A stretch of DNA of 64,000 bases, from the NCBI RefSeq assembly GCF_038592905.1, contig NZ_CP151943.1, positions 530,001-594,000 on the forward strand. Reading direction: 5' to 3'. The position numbers and the translations under genes are program-made. Source of the DNA: Neobacillus sp. FSL H8-0543. Lineage in GTDB: Bacteria > Bacillota > Bacilli > Bacillales > Cytobacillaceae. This document shows positions 9,963 to 17,711 of this stretch, piece after piece; positions within the stretch are counted from its first letter, which is position 1, and each line of letters begins with the position of its first letter. The notes below the pieces were generated by a model. It ran no database searches. It was not told the DNA's origin and saw only the letters and a list, made by a program, of their open reading frames with translations.

Positions 9963-9972
9963 TCCTCACTTT

Positions 9973-10254
9973 TTATTTGGTTTGTTTTAATGAATTTTCA
10001 TGAGCATACCAGTTTTCTTCCGGAATAATATTTGAAACAGTTAAGATAAATGAAGGCATTCTTTCTACATCAAAAACAATCGCCCCAATTTCCTTCGTAA
10101 ACATAAGAAAGGCTTCTCCATGGGAATACTCCGATAATTCATTGCCAATTTCCATTAATGACTTTAATACTGCTTGTTTCACTTCAATATCAATTATGAG
10201 TTGCGGTGAGAATCTTAAAATCCATTTCTCTCCCTTGATAGAAAATCGATACAT
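9973..10254 (-). CDS. Unrecognised small protein (93 aa)
   Basis: I do not recognise this family. 93 residues, predicted soluble, mixed alpha/beta with alternating hydrophobic strands (RFSIKGEKWILRF at the start, GAIVFDVERMP in the second half), no cysteine, no membrane segment. It starts with ATG at 10254 and ends in a lysine-rich tail. It precedes cydABCD on the same strand, but a probable terminator and about 240 bases separate them. Intact codon structure and its own stem-loop suggest it is expressed. Confidence 0.55.
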   Translation of the reverse strand: MYRFSIKGEKWILRFSPQLIIDIEVKQAVLKSLMEIGNELSEYSHGEAFLMFTKEIGAIVFDVERMPSFILTVSNIIPEENWYAHENSLKQTK

Positions 10255-10326
10255 CTACACTCACCCTTTTACACCATTTTTATTAAAGATATGAGGATGA
10301 GTAGTTTTTATGTTAAACCGATTGTC

Positions 10327-10512
10327 TTATATTAATTTTTTTCCATACTCCTGCAGTTTCTCCCCGACAGTACATTGCGAGATACAGAAACGGTGCGCAA
10401 ATCTCCTGCCGCCTTCTTCTTTAAAATGTTGGTGTAAAAGGCAGCCATTACAGTACTGACTCATTAGAGTTTCAACATTTGTAAACAGTTCTTTCCTATT
10501 AAAATTCTTCAC
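10327..10512 (-). CDS. ypeQ: YpeQ-like zinc-finger protein
   Basis: A 61-residue protein with four conserved cysteines plus histidines (YCNGCLLHQHF, then FCISQC), the pattern of the zinc-finger family formerly called DUF2602, of which B. subtilis YpeQ is a member. Function unknown. Start GTG at 10512, with GAGGTG 11 bases upstream. It follows ypeP with a 22-base gap on the same strand, the same pair order as in B. subtilis. Confidence 0.8.
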   Translation of the reverse strand: MKNFNRKELFTNVETLMSQYCNGCLLHQHFKEEGGRRFAHRFCISQCTVGEKLQEYGKKLI

Positions 10513-10534
10513 GGGTATGAGTGCACCTCGTTCC

Positions 10535-11191
10535 TTAAAGTATCTGGGTTTTAGCGAAGATTTCTTTCCCTTCTAATGCCTGAGTTGCTAATTTATCTGC
10601 TTCTTTATTGTCTTTTCTTGAAATCGGACTATATTTTGGTGTAAGTCCAAGTGCTTTAATTTTCTCTTCAATCCGATCGAGCCAGCTGTTGAGGACATCT
10701 TCATAGCATGGCCATTCTCCTTCTAACTGTTTTAGGACAACCTGTGAGTCTCCTTTAAATTCACAGCCCAGATGGTGAACACCCAATTCCTCAAGGATAT
10801 TTAGTGCATAATAGAAAGCTGCATATTCTGCTTCATTATTTGTTTCCATTTCATCAATTCGTTCATTTGCTCTAATTCTGTATTTCTTTTTTCCTTGCCT
10901 GAAGTATATCACAGCCCCGAGTCCTGCCTGATTTGTTTCTTTTTGGAAGCCACCATCAAAGTAGACAGTAATTTCATGGGGATCTTCCTCGACTTCTGAT
11001 ATTAGTTTAATCATTTCCTTTAATATCCAAGATGTACCTTTTTCATCATAAAAATACAGCTCAGTCGCTTTTCCCGATTTTTCGAGTTCTCCTCCAACTT
11101 GAATAGCCAATTCAGCTGAAACCCAATCAGAAGTAAAAAGTATTTTCTCGTTTCCTTTTAGTTTATAATTCCACTCAACCCGATATTTCAT
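10535..11191 (-). CDS. ypeP: RNase H-like protein YpeP
   Basis: 218 residues: an N-terminal alpha/beta segment (about 1-70) followed by an RNase HI fold. The four acidic catalytic positions are visible: YFDGGF, NNEAEYAAFYYAL, FKGDSQVV and NKEADKLA. It would be expected to cleave RNA in RNA/DNA hybrids, though the B. subtilis counterpart has been reported as weak or inactive. The ATG at 11191 is used because AAAGG lies nine bases before it; the alternative TTG at 11200 is too close to that site. It is divergent from ypdQ, a second RNase H-like gene. Confidence 0.88.
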   Translation of the reverse strand: MKYRVEWNYKLKGNEKILFTSDWVSAELAIQVGGELEKSGKATELYFYDEKGTSWILKEMIKLISEVEEDPHEITVYFDGGFQKETNQAGLGAVIYFRQGKKKYRIRANERIDEMETNNEAEYAAFYYALNILEELGVHHLGCEFKGDSQVVLKQLEGEWPCYEDVLNSWLDRIEEKIKALGLTPKYSPISRKDNKEADKLATQALEGKEIFAKTQIL

Positions 11192-11366
11192 AATTTTCAA
11201 CCTTTCTTGAAAAATAAAATTTTAAAATCCTTCCTTTTACAATATGTTTAGACAATTATGCTTAGCATACCCAGTTTCCTGTAAGGAGATTTGGAAATAA
11301 TAATTCTGCGCTTGAATGTGTTAAACTATGATAAGATTTTAAAAAAATATACATGGAGGGTCCACT

Positions 11367-11774
11367 TTGATTGAAGTCTATATTGACGGGGCAAGTGCAG
11401 GTAATCCTGGACCCAGCGGCGCGGGGATTTTTATTAAAGGGAATGGCAAGGCGGAGCAGTTTTCGTTTCCCCTTGGGTCCATGTCAAACCACGAGGCAGA
11501 ATATCATGCCTTCATCAAAGCATTAGAGATTTGTTTAGAAAAAGGCTATTCAGGGTCCCTCGTTTCTTTTCGAACGGATTCAAAATTAGTCAATAATGCA
11601 GTGGAGAAGGAGTTTGTGAAAAACAGCCTCTATTCGCCCCTCCTGAAAAAGGCATTACATTTAACAAAACAGTTCGATTTATTTTTTATGAAATGGATAC
11701 CAAGTATTGAAAACAAGGTTGCCGATGAACTTTCACGTCAGGCAATCAGAAAAAACAAATTGGGGGAGCAATAG
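11367..11774 (+). CDS. ypdQ: RNase HI family protein YpdQ
   Basis: A minimal RNase HI fold of 135 residues. Catalytic acids are in YIDGASAGNPGPSGAG (D7), MSNHEAEYHAF (E44), FRTDSKLV (D72) and VADELSRQA near the end, so all four positions are kept. Start is TTG at 11367 with GGAGGG six bases upstream. It ends six bases before the EamA transporter gene and probably shares its transcript. Relation to the divergent ypeP is homology of fold rather than recent duplication, since loops and termini differ. Confidence 0.88.
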   Translation: MIEVYIDGASAGNPGPSGAGIFIKGNGKAEQFSFPLGSMSNHEAEYHAFIKALEICLEKGYSGSLVSFRTDSKLVNNAVEKEFVKNSLYSPLLKKALHLTKQFDLFFMKWIPSIENKVADELSRQAIRKNKLGEQ

Positions 11775-11780
11775 AATATC

Positions 11781-12704
11781 ATGAAAAAGCCTTTGTTAGC
11801 TGACACTAGCCTACTTTTTGTTACATTTATATGGGGTACCACCTTTGTCCTTGTGCAAAATGCGATTGGGCTGCTCGAACCTTTTTCCTTTAATGGGGTC
11901 CGCTTCCTTGCTGCCGCACTCATGCTTTTGCTCTATCTTATCATTTTTAAAAAAGAACAGCTGAAACTACTAAATATTAGGATGGTTTTATCCGGTGCCT
12001 TTATCGGATTTTGGCTTTTTCTCGGATATGCGACTCAAACCATCGGACTATTATATACCACTACCTCCAAAGCTGGATTTATTACCGGTTTAAGTGTTGT
12101 CTTAGTACCGCTGTTTTCGATGATATTATTAAAGCAATTCCCTACTAGGAATGCTGTTATCGGCGTATTAACAGCTACCATTGGACTATTTTTCCTTACA
12201 ATGACGGATGTTTCTTCATTAAATATTGGGGATGGATTTGTGTTTATCTGTGCGATTGCCTTTGCTTTACATATTATTTTCACAGGTAAATATTCAAGCA
12301 AATACCCGACATTATTATTAACAATCATCCAGATTTCTACCGTTTCCATTCTTTCTATCCTCTCATCTCTTATCTTTGAGGATTGGCGAAGATTAGTTAG
12401 TCTGGAAATTTTGCTTTCAAGGGATGTCATCATTGCTTTAGTCATCACGAGTTTGTTTGCTACAGCATTGGCCTTTTTAATCCAAACTTATTTTCAGAAG
12501 TACACCACAGCAACTAGAGTTGCGTTAATTTTTGCGATGGAACCGGTATTTGCTGCAATCGCGGGATATTACTGGGCCGCAGAGCGTTTATCCTATAGTG
12601 CCTTATTCGGGTGTATGCTAATATTAGCAGGAATGATTTTCGCAGAGCTGCCAAGGAACAAAGTCCCTTTTTTACGTAAAAAAAATGAGGGTTATCCAGG
12701 ATAA
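11781..12704 (+). CDS. EamA/DMT-family transporter
   Basis: A 307-residue membrane protein with ten predicted helices made of two EamA repeats: the first begins LLFVTFIWGTTFVLVQNAIG, the second at about residue 150 (DGFVFICAIAFALHIIF). The drug/metabolite superfamily contains many efflux and amino-acid or nucleoside transporters; substrate cannot be assigned. GGGGGAG inside the end of ypdQ serves as ribosome site. The C-terminus is a short basic cytosolic tail. A strong shared terminator follows. Confidence 0.88.
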   Translation: MKKPLLADTSLLFVTFIWGTTFVLVQNAIGLLEPFSFNGVRFLAAALMLLLYLIIFKKEQLKLLNIRMVLSGAFIGFWLFLGYATQTIGLLYTTTSKAGFITGLSVVLVPLFSMILLKQFPTRNAVIGVLTATIGLFFLTMTDVSSLNIGDGFVFICAIAFALHIIFTGKYSSKYPTLLLTIIQISTVSILSILSSLIFEDWRRLVSLEILLSRDVIIALVITSLFATALAFLIQTYFQKYTTATRVALIFAMEPVFAAIAGYYWAAERLSYSALFGCMLILAGMIFAELPRNKVPFLRKKNEGYPG

Positions 12705-12741
12705 AAAATACTCCCTTTTCGATGAAAGGGAGTATCTTTTT
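12705..12741. terminator. Bidirectional terminator
   Basis: ATACTCCCTTTTC pairs with GAAAGGGAGTAT, with A-run before and T-run after, between the convergent EamA gene and the gene at 12744. Confidence 0.9.
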
Positions 12742-12743
12742 GC

Positions 12744-13013
12744 CTATACCGCAAAGAAATCTCTTTGCTTTGCGAACTTAATGGCACCACTTCGTGTTCT
12801 TATTTGGTTTGTTTTTAATGTCTCTAACAATGACATATAAAAACTGCCATCAAAGCTTTTTTGTACTTTTAATGTAAGCTCTATTGCAGTTGTCGTCAAA
12901 ACATCAGAAGCATTCGTGGAATGTTTACCGAAGTAAATAAAGCCAATTGCATCATCTTGGAATTTAAATCCTTTTTCTTCCAAGTAGTTCAAGTACTGAT
13001 CAACTGTACGCAC
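12744..13013 (-). CDS. Small conserved protein, DUF6123-like (89 aa)
   Basis: 89 residues, soluble, helical, with the segment VDQYLNYLEEKGFKFQDDAI followed by FIYFGKHSTNASD and a helical C-terminus. I recall this as a small Bacillaceae-only family (DUF6123); no function is known to me. Start is GTG at 13013 because GGGAGAGGTG precedes it; a longer frame starting with ATG at 13058 would overlap the upstream gene and has no good site. It follows the DUF212 gene by 25 bases and probably shares its transcript. Confidence 0.65.
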   Translation of the reverse strand: MRTVDQYLNYLEEKGFKFQDDAIGFIYFGKHSTNASDVLTTTAIELTLKVQKSFDGSFYMSLLETLKTNQIRTRSGAIKFAKQRDFFAV

Positions 13014-13038
13014 TAAATTATTCACCTCTCCCAACCAC

Positions 13039-13545
13039 TTATAACCAACCTCTATCAAATCTTACGCTAAAATTCGACAATTTTCTACTCCTTTCTGTGC
13101 AAAGATGGCCAATCATTCCAATAGTAGCCCCTAGCAGCGCTCCACCAATGACTTCTTCTGGCTGATGTCCCAGCATTTCCTTTAATTTTTTGGGAGCTTC
13201 TTGTTCAAATTTGACCGTTTCATCCTTATGGATTTTATCAATTAATTCATTCATGGAATTGACTTTTAGGGTGAGTTCTCCTGTTTGCCTCCTGATCCCT
13301 TGTGCATCATACATGACGATTAATCCATAAACAAGTGATAAAGCAAAATCAAAAGTCGGTAATCCCCTTTGTAAGGCAATATATGTTGTTAAAGTTGACA
13401 CTCCTGCAGAATGGGAGCTCGGCATCCCGCCTGTTTGAAAAAATAACTCAGGTCGCCATTCTTTCTTTTTATAATAATGAATCGGGATTTTTAATCCTTG
13501 TGCTAAGCAAATGCTTGATAGCGCCAAATAAACACCTTTATTCAT
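13039..13545 (-). CDS. DUF212 (YuiD-type) divergent PAP2 membrane protein
   Basis: 168 residues. This family (PF02681) is a divergent branch of the PAP2 acid phosphatases. Visible are the hydrophobic N-terminus, the motif GGMPSSHSAGVSTL (phosphatase motif 2), VMYDAQGIRRQTGE, and GHQPEEVIGGALLGATIG near the end (motif 3). B. subtilis YuiD is the relative I recall; its substrate is unknown. It is divergent from sspL and followed by the small gene at 12744. Confidence 0.85.
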   Translation of the reverse strand: MNKGVYLALSSICLAQGLKIPIHYYKKKEWRPELFFQTGGMPSSHSAGVSTLTTYIALQRGLPTFDFALSLVYGLIVMYDAQGIRRQTGELTLKVNSMNELIDKIHKDETVKFEQEAPKKLKEMLGHQPEEVIGGALLGATIGMIGHLCTERSRKLSNFSVRFDRGWL

Positions 13546-13577
13546 TTCATCACCTCTCCCCTTATTGTTTAGAAAGT

Positions 13578-13607
13578 TGAGTTTTATTATTCCCGCTGGA
13601 AATACTA
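13578..13607 (+). promoter_or_regulatory. Candidate forespore (sigma-G-like) promoter of sspL
   Basis: TGAGTT and AATACTA are 17 bases apart, close to the sigma-G consensus (TGAATA, CATACTA), with the ribosome site immediately downstream. SASP genes of this class are forespore-expressed in B. subtilis. Confidence 0.4.
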
Positions 13608-13628
13608 AAAAAGTGGGAGGTGAAGAAG

Positions 13629-13772
13629 ATGGGAGAAAATAAATATCGTCAAACCAATCGCGGCACGAAGGCTCCTAGTGTGACTCCACAAGGATATGGA
13701 CAAGATGCCGAGTTCGCTGAAGAGCCAAAAAGCAAACTAGAAAATGCAGCTAAGAAGAAAAATACAAAATAA
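13629..13772 (+). CDS. sspL: Small acid-soluble spore protein, SspL type
   Basis: 47 residues. The part from SVTPQGYGQDAEF to PKSKLENAAKKKNTK matches B. subtilis SspL, a minor SASP made in the forespore. The N-terminus is slightly longer than in B. subtilis (42 aa). Start ATG at 13629 has GGGAGGTG seven bases upstream. No Cys or Trp, highly charged, as expected for a SASP. It is the last gene of the backbone before the repeat element and the ATP-grasp island. Confidence 0.85.
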   Translation: MGENKYRQTNRGTKAPSVTPQGYGQDAEFAEEPKSKLENAAKKKNTK

Positions 13773-13782
13773 AAAACAAAAG

Positions 13783-14065
13783 GCGGAAGCACCCCGTTTA
13801 GCGACGTATGGACTCCTCGAAAAAGCTAACGCTTTTTCTTCGTGCGATGATTATGCTGCCGAAGCCTCCCTTGTGGAGCGCTTCGACTGAGATAAAAGGA
13901 AACACTCAAGAGCGTTAGCGATTCGATGTTGACTTATCGTAGGGAGATGAGCGAAGTACACTAGTCGCTGGGCGCTCCTCAGAAAAGCTATTGCTTTTCT
14001 TTCGTGCGATGCTTCGCTCCCGAAGCCTACTCTTGTGAAGCTGGATTCAGAAAACTATTTCCAAG
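13783..14065. repeat. Intergenic repeat element with two diverged copies
   Basis: This gene-free stretch (13773-14109) contains two related blocks about 162 bases apart. Each has CTCCTC, then a small hairpin (GAAAAAGCTAACGCTTTTTC in the first, AGAAAAGCTATTGCTTTTCT in the second), then CGTGCGATG, CCGAAGCCT and CTTGTG. The start GGCGGAAGCACCCCGTTTAG resembles short GC-richer repeats spread between genes in many Bacillaceae. No coding frame. It marks the left edge of the accessory island. Confidence 0.7.
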
Positions 14066-14109
14066 GTATTAACAATAAATTGAAAAATATTACATTCCAA
14101 ATAGCATGG

Positions 14110-14140
14110 AAAAGGCTGTCCCTGGTGAACAGGGACAGCC
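14110..14140 (-). terminator. Terminator at the end of the Mur ligase/ATP-grasp operon
   Basis: GGCTGTCCCTG pairs with CAGGGACAGCC across a five-base loop; four T follow on the minus strand. It lies 30 bases after the stop of the last gene of the operon. Confidence 0.8.
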
Positions 14141-14171
14141 AATGACTCACTTTGATTATATTGCGGTACAC

Positions 14172-15218
14172 TCATTCATTTATTAGATACTTACAATAAG
14201 GAATAAGGCGTTTCGCAACGTCAAATTCCCTGTTTTTTGAACCAGGTCTCCAATTTACTTCAAATAACCACAGTCTTTGGTTTGCATCAATAGCTACGTC
14301 TATACCAAGCTCGTCAAAGGAATGTTCATATAAAGTATCAAAATGAGCAGAAAAGGTTAAAGAAAATTCCTCAAGACTTTCCTTTACCTTTCTCCAATCA
14401 TCCTGAAATTCATCTTTTAAAAAGGAGTCTAATTCCCCTCGGTAGCCTCCACTGCTTATATTACTGATCATTTTCATGTTTCCGCTTATTCGAGGATAAA
14501 TTAAGGTGATTTCCCACTTCCCTATGCCATTTTTTTGAACATGTAAACGAAAATCATATGTTAAACCATTTTTCGTCTTACATTCAATGAAAGGCTGCAA
14601 CAAAAATTTTTGCACCTTAATAATTGGCCGAAAATATCTATTAAGTTCTTTTTCTTTAAAGTACATGATGTTGAATCCTTCAGTTATTTTATATTGCTCC
14701 TCTGTTTTCTCAATAAAAAACACCTTTTTTCCATGATTTCCAGATAAAGGTTTTATTACCGCTCTGGACTGATTTTTTAGAAATGAAATAAGTTCTTCTG
14801 ACTTGAGTAGTGTAGTAGAAGGGATTAGATAAGAGGCAAACACTTTTGCTTTTTTAACTTTTTTATATACCTTCATTTTGTTCCCAACAGGAAAACTTGT
14901 TAAAATCGTATGTTTTTTTAACCTTCTTAAAATTTTTGTCTGGTTCTCCGTTTTGGGATTGCAGCTGTTTATCACAACAGCAGGAAAATCTACTTGTTTT
15001 TGAATCCAATTTCCTTCCTCATATATCCAGCCATTAATCTTCATGTTTTCAAAGTCCACATTATTAAATGAAAAATAAAAAAAGTGTATTCCCTCCATTT
15101 TCGCAACAGCTGCAAAGGGATACGCCTTTTTTACATCTGCAGGATTTTTCCGGAGGTGGAGCAAACCGATACCTTGCAAATCCATCACATCCTTGAAAAG
15201 ACTCAAGTTATGAATCAC
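14172..15218 (-). CDS. YheC/YheD-family ATP-grasp protein (348 aa)
   Basis: Member of the YheC/YheD spore-coat-associated ATP-grasp family (PF14398). B. subtilis YheD forms rings on the developing spore; the reaction is unknown, but the fold normally joins a carboxylate to an amine using ATP. N-terminal domain with GIGLLHLRKNPADV near residue 17, then the ATP-grasp: lysine in VIKPLSGNHGKKV (glycine loop less regular than in sisters), DFRLHVQKNGIGKW, SNISSGG, and the metal/active-site end LFEVNWRPG. It starts three bases after the Mur ligase stop and is last in the operon. GTG 15218 has no clear ribosome site; ATG at 15185 is an alternative. Confidence 0.85.
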   Translation of the reverse strand: MIHNLSLFKDVMDLQGIGLLHLRKNPADVKKAYPFAAVAKMEGIHFFYFSFNNVDFENMKINGWIYEEGNWIQKQVDFPAVVINSCNPKTENQTKILRRLKKHTILTSFPVGNKMKVYKKVKKAKVFASYLIPSTTLLKSEELISFLKNQSRAVIKPLSGNHGKKVFFIEKTEEQYKITEGFNIMYFKEKELNRYFRPIIKVQKFLLQPFIECKTKNGLTYDFRLHVQKNGIGKWEITLIYPRISGNMKMISNISSGGYRGELDSFLKDEFQDDWRKVKESLEEFSLTFSAHFDTLYEHSFDELGIDVAIDANQRLWLFEVNWRPGSKNREFDVAKRLIPYCKYLINE

Positions 15219-15221
15219 ATT

Positions 15222-16607
15222 TTAAGAAAATCTATATTTTTCTACAACCTTTCGAAAGGCAGGCTCCATTTTTCCAAGTGACATTTTAAACAGTATCACC
15301 ATATCTTCCGTACGAATTTCAGCCAATTTAGATTCTAATTGGACGGCATTTTCAACAGAATGAACCTTGCTTGGATCCATTCCTAAACTAATAGCTTTTT
15401 CACCTGTTAGCTTTGCAGAGGGACCAATGGTAATTAAATAATCTACTTCACCATAGTCCACAATCGTTTCCCCCATTTTAAGGTGCTGATTGTTTAATTG
15501 TGTTCCCAGACGTTGCATTTTCCCTAGAACGAGAACCTCTTTTTTACCATTAGAAATTTTTTTAAGAACTTCTAGGGCTGACACGACGGAACTAGGATTA
15601 CAGCTCCATGTATCGTCAATAACTGTTATTCCTTTTGGGCTATACCGTTTCACATGACGCTCCATTGTTTTAAACGACTTCAGTCTATTGATTGCATCTT
15701 CGATTGAAATACCTATTAAACTTGCTGCTACGATGGCCGCTAAACTATTATAAACATTGTGCTCGCCATGTCCTGGAATAACCACTTCATGTTGATTGTT
15801 ATTAACATTTATTGTGTATACCATCCGGTCGTCTTCATATCGAATATTAGCTGCTCTAAAATCAGCACTCTGATCCTGACCGAATGAAAGTATACATCCT
15901 TTAAATAAACCGATTGGTAATCTTCTTATATTTTTATCATCTGCATTAATAATTAAAGTTCCTTTTTCCGAAAGGACTTCTAACATTTCTCCCTTTGCAC
16001 TGATATATTTTTCTAACGTTTTGCATCCTTCTAAATGCGCTTCACCAATGTTTGTAATGATACCGATCGTTGGTTTGAAATATTTACCGCTTACCCTAAT
16101 ATTTCCTGGGTAGGCAACCCCCATTTCAAAGATGGCCGCTTCTGTTTGTTCATTTATTCCCATTAAATAGTGTAGATTTAAATGAAGACCATTTTGACTA
16201 AGAAGAGTGGAATGTACTTGTAAAAATTGCTTTAAAATATGCTTAATCATATCCTTAGTGGTTGTTTTTCCACATGTTCCTGTTACTCCAATCACGGGAA
16301 TAGAAAAAATGCTTCGATAATATTCGATGAATTGGTTGTATGATTCCTTTCCATCTGAAACCAAAATTACAGTAACCGATTTATCAACCATTGTAAGAAT
16401 ATCTTTATTTTCAGTTACAATTGTATAATTCTTTTTTCCCAGTAAGGAATCAGGACTTATACACTTTTTACTAATATGAAAGTAAACAGAATATTCACTG
16501 ATGTTTTTCACCAATTTTGCAACTTTGCGAATTTCAACTTCAGCGTTTCCTTGAATCATTTGGCCATTTATCACTTCAAGTATATCTGAAAGCCTAAGAG
16601 TCTTCAT
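15222..16607 (-). CDS. Mur ligase family protein (MurF-like)
   Basis: 461 residues with all three Mur domains: an N-terminal UDP-binding-like domain, a central ATPase with P-loop GVTGTCGKTTTKDMI and the NIGEAHLEGCKTLEKYISAKG region, and a C-terminal domain with VIDDTWSCNPSSV and VLGKMQRLG. MurF adds D-Ala-D-Ala to a UDP-MurNAc-tripeptide, but this copy sits between YheC/D ATP-grasp genes, away from the division cluster, so it is probably a paralogue acting on another carboxylate. ATG at 16607 is preferred (AGGGGT upstream, ten bases after the previous stop) to the 84-base longer frame, which would overlap the previous gene. Confidence 0.88.
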   Translation of the reverse strand: MKTLRLSDILEVINGQMIQGNAEVEIRKVAKLVKNISEYSVYFHISKKCISPDSLLGKKNYTIVTENKDILTMVDKSVTVILVSDGKESYNQFIEYYRSIFSIPVIGVTGTCGKTTTKDMIKHILKQFLQVHSTLLSQNGLHLNLHYLMGINEQTEAAIFEMGVAYPGNIRVSGKYFKPTIGIITNIGEAHLEGCKTLEKYISAKGEMLEVLSEKGTLIINADDKNIRRLPIGLFKGCILSFGQDQSADFRAANIRYEDDRMVYTINVNNNQHEVVIPGHGEHNVYNSLAAIVAASLIGISIEDAINRLKSFKTMERHVKRYSPKGITVIDDTWSCNPSSVVSALEVLKKISNGKKEVLVLGKMQRLGTQLNNQHLKMGETIVDYGEVDYLITIGPSAKLTGEKAISLGMDPSKVHSVENAVQLESKLAEIRTEDMVILFKMSLGKMEPAFRKVVEKYRFS

Positions 16608-16617
16608 ATACTTACCC

Positions 16618-17691
16618 CTATTCAATCTTGGAATCAAAAAGGTACCGCGCATAACTGATTGGTGTTGTGTAGGTTGCTTTCCAAACTTCATTCATTTTAG
16701 CTTTTCCAAATGTTATTCTAAGATCTCGTCCATTACATTCAATAAACATGGGAAAACCCTCAGTAGTTAAACCAATATCCAGCCCAACATCTGCAAGATT
16801 AGGGAAATATTTATTTAATTCAGTTACAGCTTTAATTGAAAAGTCTTCAATAGATTGGTAGACTTCGTTAAAGTCTAAGTTAGAGAAATCGCTTAATAGT
16901 TCAGTAAGCGTTTTACAGGTACCACCTTTTGCAACATTGGTTACGTAATTTCCTATTTTAGCAACCTTACCAACCACACCCGTTACCTGCCATTCTCCTA
17001 ATCCATTTTTTTGGACGGAAACACGTAAATCGAAGGGGCTTCCCTGATACTCAGCAAGCGGAATTCGTTCCTGAATGATGTAATGTTTATTTAAAACCTT
17101 TTTACGAATAATTTCAGGCCAATCGTCGTTAACAAAAGCTTCTCTCTTCTGGTTGGAACAAACTTCCCAAAGCTCACTATCCATTTTTTCGACCATAAGG
17201 ACCCCGCCGCCTAGACTTCCACTATTCGGCTTTATGATTAGCTCTTTATGCTTCTCCATCATTTCTATAAAATTCACCGAACTTGCTCGTTTCGTTTCAG
17301 GCAAATGGGGCTGCAATTCTTCATTTTTCATTAAAATATCATGAACATCCCATTTTCCATAACGGTTCCAATCATTAAAAATAATAACCCCCGTTTTTTG
17401 CAGGTCCTTTATTTTTAACTTTGATTCATTCCTAAAAAAAAGGCCCCGATTATGAATAATTTTTGGTATGGTGATATTTTTCAATTCATATTTTCCCTTG
17501 TTACCTTTTACTAACGCATTAATTTGTTCGGTTTCAGACTTAATATCTTTTAATCGAAAAAAGCAAGGACTCAGTCCAAATTGCACACAGGCTTCTTCAT
17601 AAAAACTGATATGCTCAAAATAAGACCTGTTAGTCTTAATTCCACTATATATCAACCCATCTACTAATATTCCAACGGTTGGAGTATTCAT
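16618..17691 (-). CDS. YheC/YheD-family ATP-grasp protein (357 aa)
   Basis: Starts with the classic family segment VGILVDGLIYSG, with PKIIHNRGLFF in the N-terminal domain. The ATP-grasp part is complete: LIIKPNSGSLGGGVLMV, IIQERIPLAEYQG, FDLRVSVQKNGLGEWQVTG, NVAKGG and the end GLDIGLTTEGFPMFIECNG. Expected to form an amide or similar bond at ATP cost; substrate unknown. ATG at 17691 with AAGGAG upstream. It lies between another YheC/D gene (20 bases) and the Mur ligase (10 bases), so the four genes 19022-14172 form one operon. Confidence 0.9.
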   Translation of the reverse strand: MNTPTVGILVDGLIYSGIKTNRSYFEHISFYEEACVQFGLSPCFFRLKDIKSETEQINALVKGNKGKYELKNITIPKIIHNRGLFFRNESKLKIKDLQKTGVIIFNDWNRYGKWDVHDILMKNEELQPHLPETKRASSVNFIEMMEKHKELIIKPNSGSLGGGVLMVEKMDSELWEVCSNQKREAFVNDDWPEIIRKKVLNKHYIIQERIPLAEYQGSPFDLRVSVQKNGLGEWQVTGVVGKVAKIGNYVTNVAKGGTCKTLTELLSDFSNLDFNEVYQSIEDFSIKAVTELNKYFPNLADVGLDIGLTTEGFPMFIECNGRDLRITFGKAKMNEVWKATYTTPISYARYLFDSKIE

Positions 17692-17711
17692 ATTCCTAAT
17701 CTCCTTTTTTA

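Noticed and set aside
12035..12448. Minus-strand 137-aa frame inside the EamA transporter gene
   Set aside because: Antisense shadow of a membrane protein gene with no domain features or ribosome site.
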